This document shows positions 63,455 to 64,000 of a stretch of 64,000 nucleotides of DNA, in pieces; position 1 is the first letter of the stretch, and every line of letters begins with the position of its first letter. Both the position numbers and the translations under genes were made by a program. Origin of the DNA: AC-32 sp963715575. GTDB lineage: Bacteria; Actinomycetota; Thermoleophilia; Gaiellales; Gaiellaceae. The stretch covers positions 1,302,001-1,366,000 of the forward strand of contig OY970250.1 in assembly GCA_963715575.1 (NCBI GenBank), in the 5' to 3' direction. A model generated the notes under the pieces. The model was not told the origin of the DNA and ran no database searches. It saw only the letters and a program-made list of their open reading frames with translations.

Positions 63455-64000
63455 ATGCGATTCGTGCTCGCCCTCCTGCTCGGCCTGGCGCTGGCGGCAC
63501 CCGCGTCGGCGGCCGTACACAGCGTCGTGCTCCCGCCCGCTGACGACGTCTCGCTGCCGTTCCTCTGCAGCTGGGGCTACGACTGGCAGGAGCGCTGCTA
63601 TCGCGATGACCTCGACCGGCTCGAGCTCGGCGGGGCCGGCGACAAGGTCTGGCGCTCAGCGCTTCGCTTCCAGCTGGACGCGTTGCCGCCCGGCGCGGAG
63701 GTGCTCACTGCCGAGCTGACACTTTCGTACGACCGCACGTGCGTCGAGCCGCGGCGCCGAACGGCGCCGTGCACGGGCCGGGCGTTCACGATCGAGGCGC
63801 GGCCGATCTACACGGCGAGCTGGTACACGCGCCGAGAAGTGGCCTTCGGACCGTCGGTGGCCTCGGCCGCTATCGAGCCGGACGCGGGCCCGGAGCGGCT
63901 CGTCTGGGACCTGACCGACACGGTCGCCGCCTGGGCCTTGGGCGATCTGCCCAACGACGGCGTGCTGCTCAAGCTGACCGACGAGCAGGAGGACCCCGGC
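63455..64000 (+). CDS. secreted DNRLRE-like protein (partial, runs off window)
   Basis: The first 182 residues are present. Signal peptide MRFVLALLLGLALAAPASA, then VHSVVLPPADDVSLPFLCSWGYDWQERC. LRFQLDALPPGAEVLTAELTLSYDRTC and LVWDLTDTVAAWALGDLPNDGVLLKLTDE match the DNRLRE/CBM96-like beta-sandwich found in secreted and cell-wall proteins. Several Cys residues could form disulfides. The gene continues past 64000. It follows copy B of the CGTCAC-N6-GTGACG element. Confidence 0.65.
   Translation, partial: MRFVLALLLGLALAAPASAAVHSVVLPPADDVSLPFLCSWGYDWQERCYRDDLDRLELGGAGDKVWRSALRFQLDALPPGAEVLTAELTLSYDRTCVEPRRRTAPCTGRAFTIEARPIYTASWYTRREVAFGPSVASAAIEPDAGPERLVWDLTDTVAAWALGDLPNDGVLLKLTDEQEDPG

Noticed and set aside
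1..64000. CRISPR arrays, tRNA/rRNA genes, insertion sequences, integrases or prophage genes
   Set aside because: None was recognised by eye on either strand; covariance-model searches could not be run here.

Overview
The window is about 70% G+C chromosomal DNA from an actinobacterium. A PknB/PASTA-FtsW-PbpA-PstP-Fha cluster, an ANTAR-type PdtaS/PdtaR pair, OpcA, a bifunctional-type Dcd and a caa3 oxidase all point to Actinomycetota. A type II glutamine synthetase, the Amt/P-II layout and many leaderless genes (a TANNNT box 6-9 nt before the start codon) suggest a deep-branching class such as Thermoleophilia; that class is an inference. I saw no rRNA, tRNA, CRISPR array, IS element or prophage. 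Genes are packed tightly, often with GTGA/ATGA overlaps, and several convergent pairs share a CTAG double stop.

Layout. 1-4.7 kb: dcd, a secreted glycosidase-like protein, gabT and a Ser/Thr kinase with a discoidin-like ectodomain. 4.7-14.6 kb (minus strand): the envelope and division signalling cluster kinase / fhaA-fhaB-pstP-ftsW-pbpA-pknB-ddl. 14.7-19.8 kb: membrane and secreted hypotheticals, an HNH nuclease, a SIMPL protein and a sulfurtransferase. 19.1-27.7 kb: nitrogen assimilation. A glnII / PAT-like acetyltransferase / divergent P-II / amt operon and a separate glnA flank an ABC-MFS export operon. 27.8-32.3 kb: two small membrane proteins, the PdtaS-like kinase and ANTAR regulator PdtaR, with a frameshifted methyltransferase between them. 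32.3-43.2 kb: an ABC-F protein, then the pentose-phosphate locus tkt <> rpiB-tal-alpha/beta hydrolase-pgi-gnd-zwf-opcA. 43.2-46.5 kb: ECF sigma factor, DUF4349 protein and a large secreted protein. 46.5-51.5 kb: amidase and cytochrome oxidase genes ctaB-ctaD-ctaC. 51.5-54.1 kb: small genes and a twice-frameshifted histidine kinase. 54.1-63.4 kb: an apparent reductive pyrimidine catabolism locus (dihydropyrimidinase, N-carbamoyl amidohydrolase, omega-aminotransferase, methylmalonate-semialdehyde dehydrogenase and an NMT1-type ABC importer). 63.4-64 kb: the start of a secreted protein.

The strongest unexplained signal is regulatory. The glnII leader contains a 5-bp stem closed by a hexaloop ATTGGG (A at position 1, G at position 4) whose 3' arm overlaps an intrinsic terminator just before the ribosome binding site. 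This is the arrangement expected of an ANTAR-protein antitermination target, and an ANTAR regulator (PdtaR) is encoded 8 kb away. The glnA leader repeats the same order of elements in weaker form. Other points worth following are a duplicated ~50-bp promoter-like element built on CGTCAC-N6-GTGACG, interlocked divergent -10 boxes, an SD-sequestering leader before the ABC exporter, and an alpha/beta hydrolase where a 6-phosphogluconolactonase would be expected.
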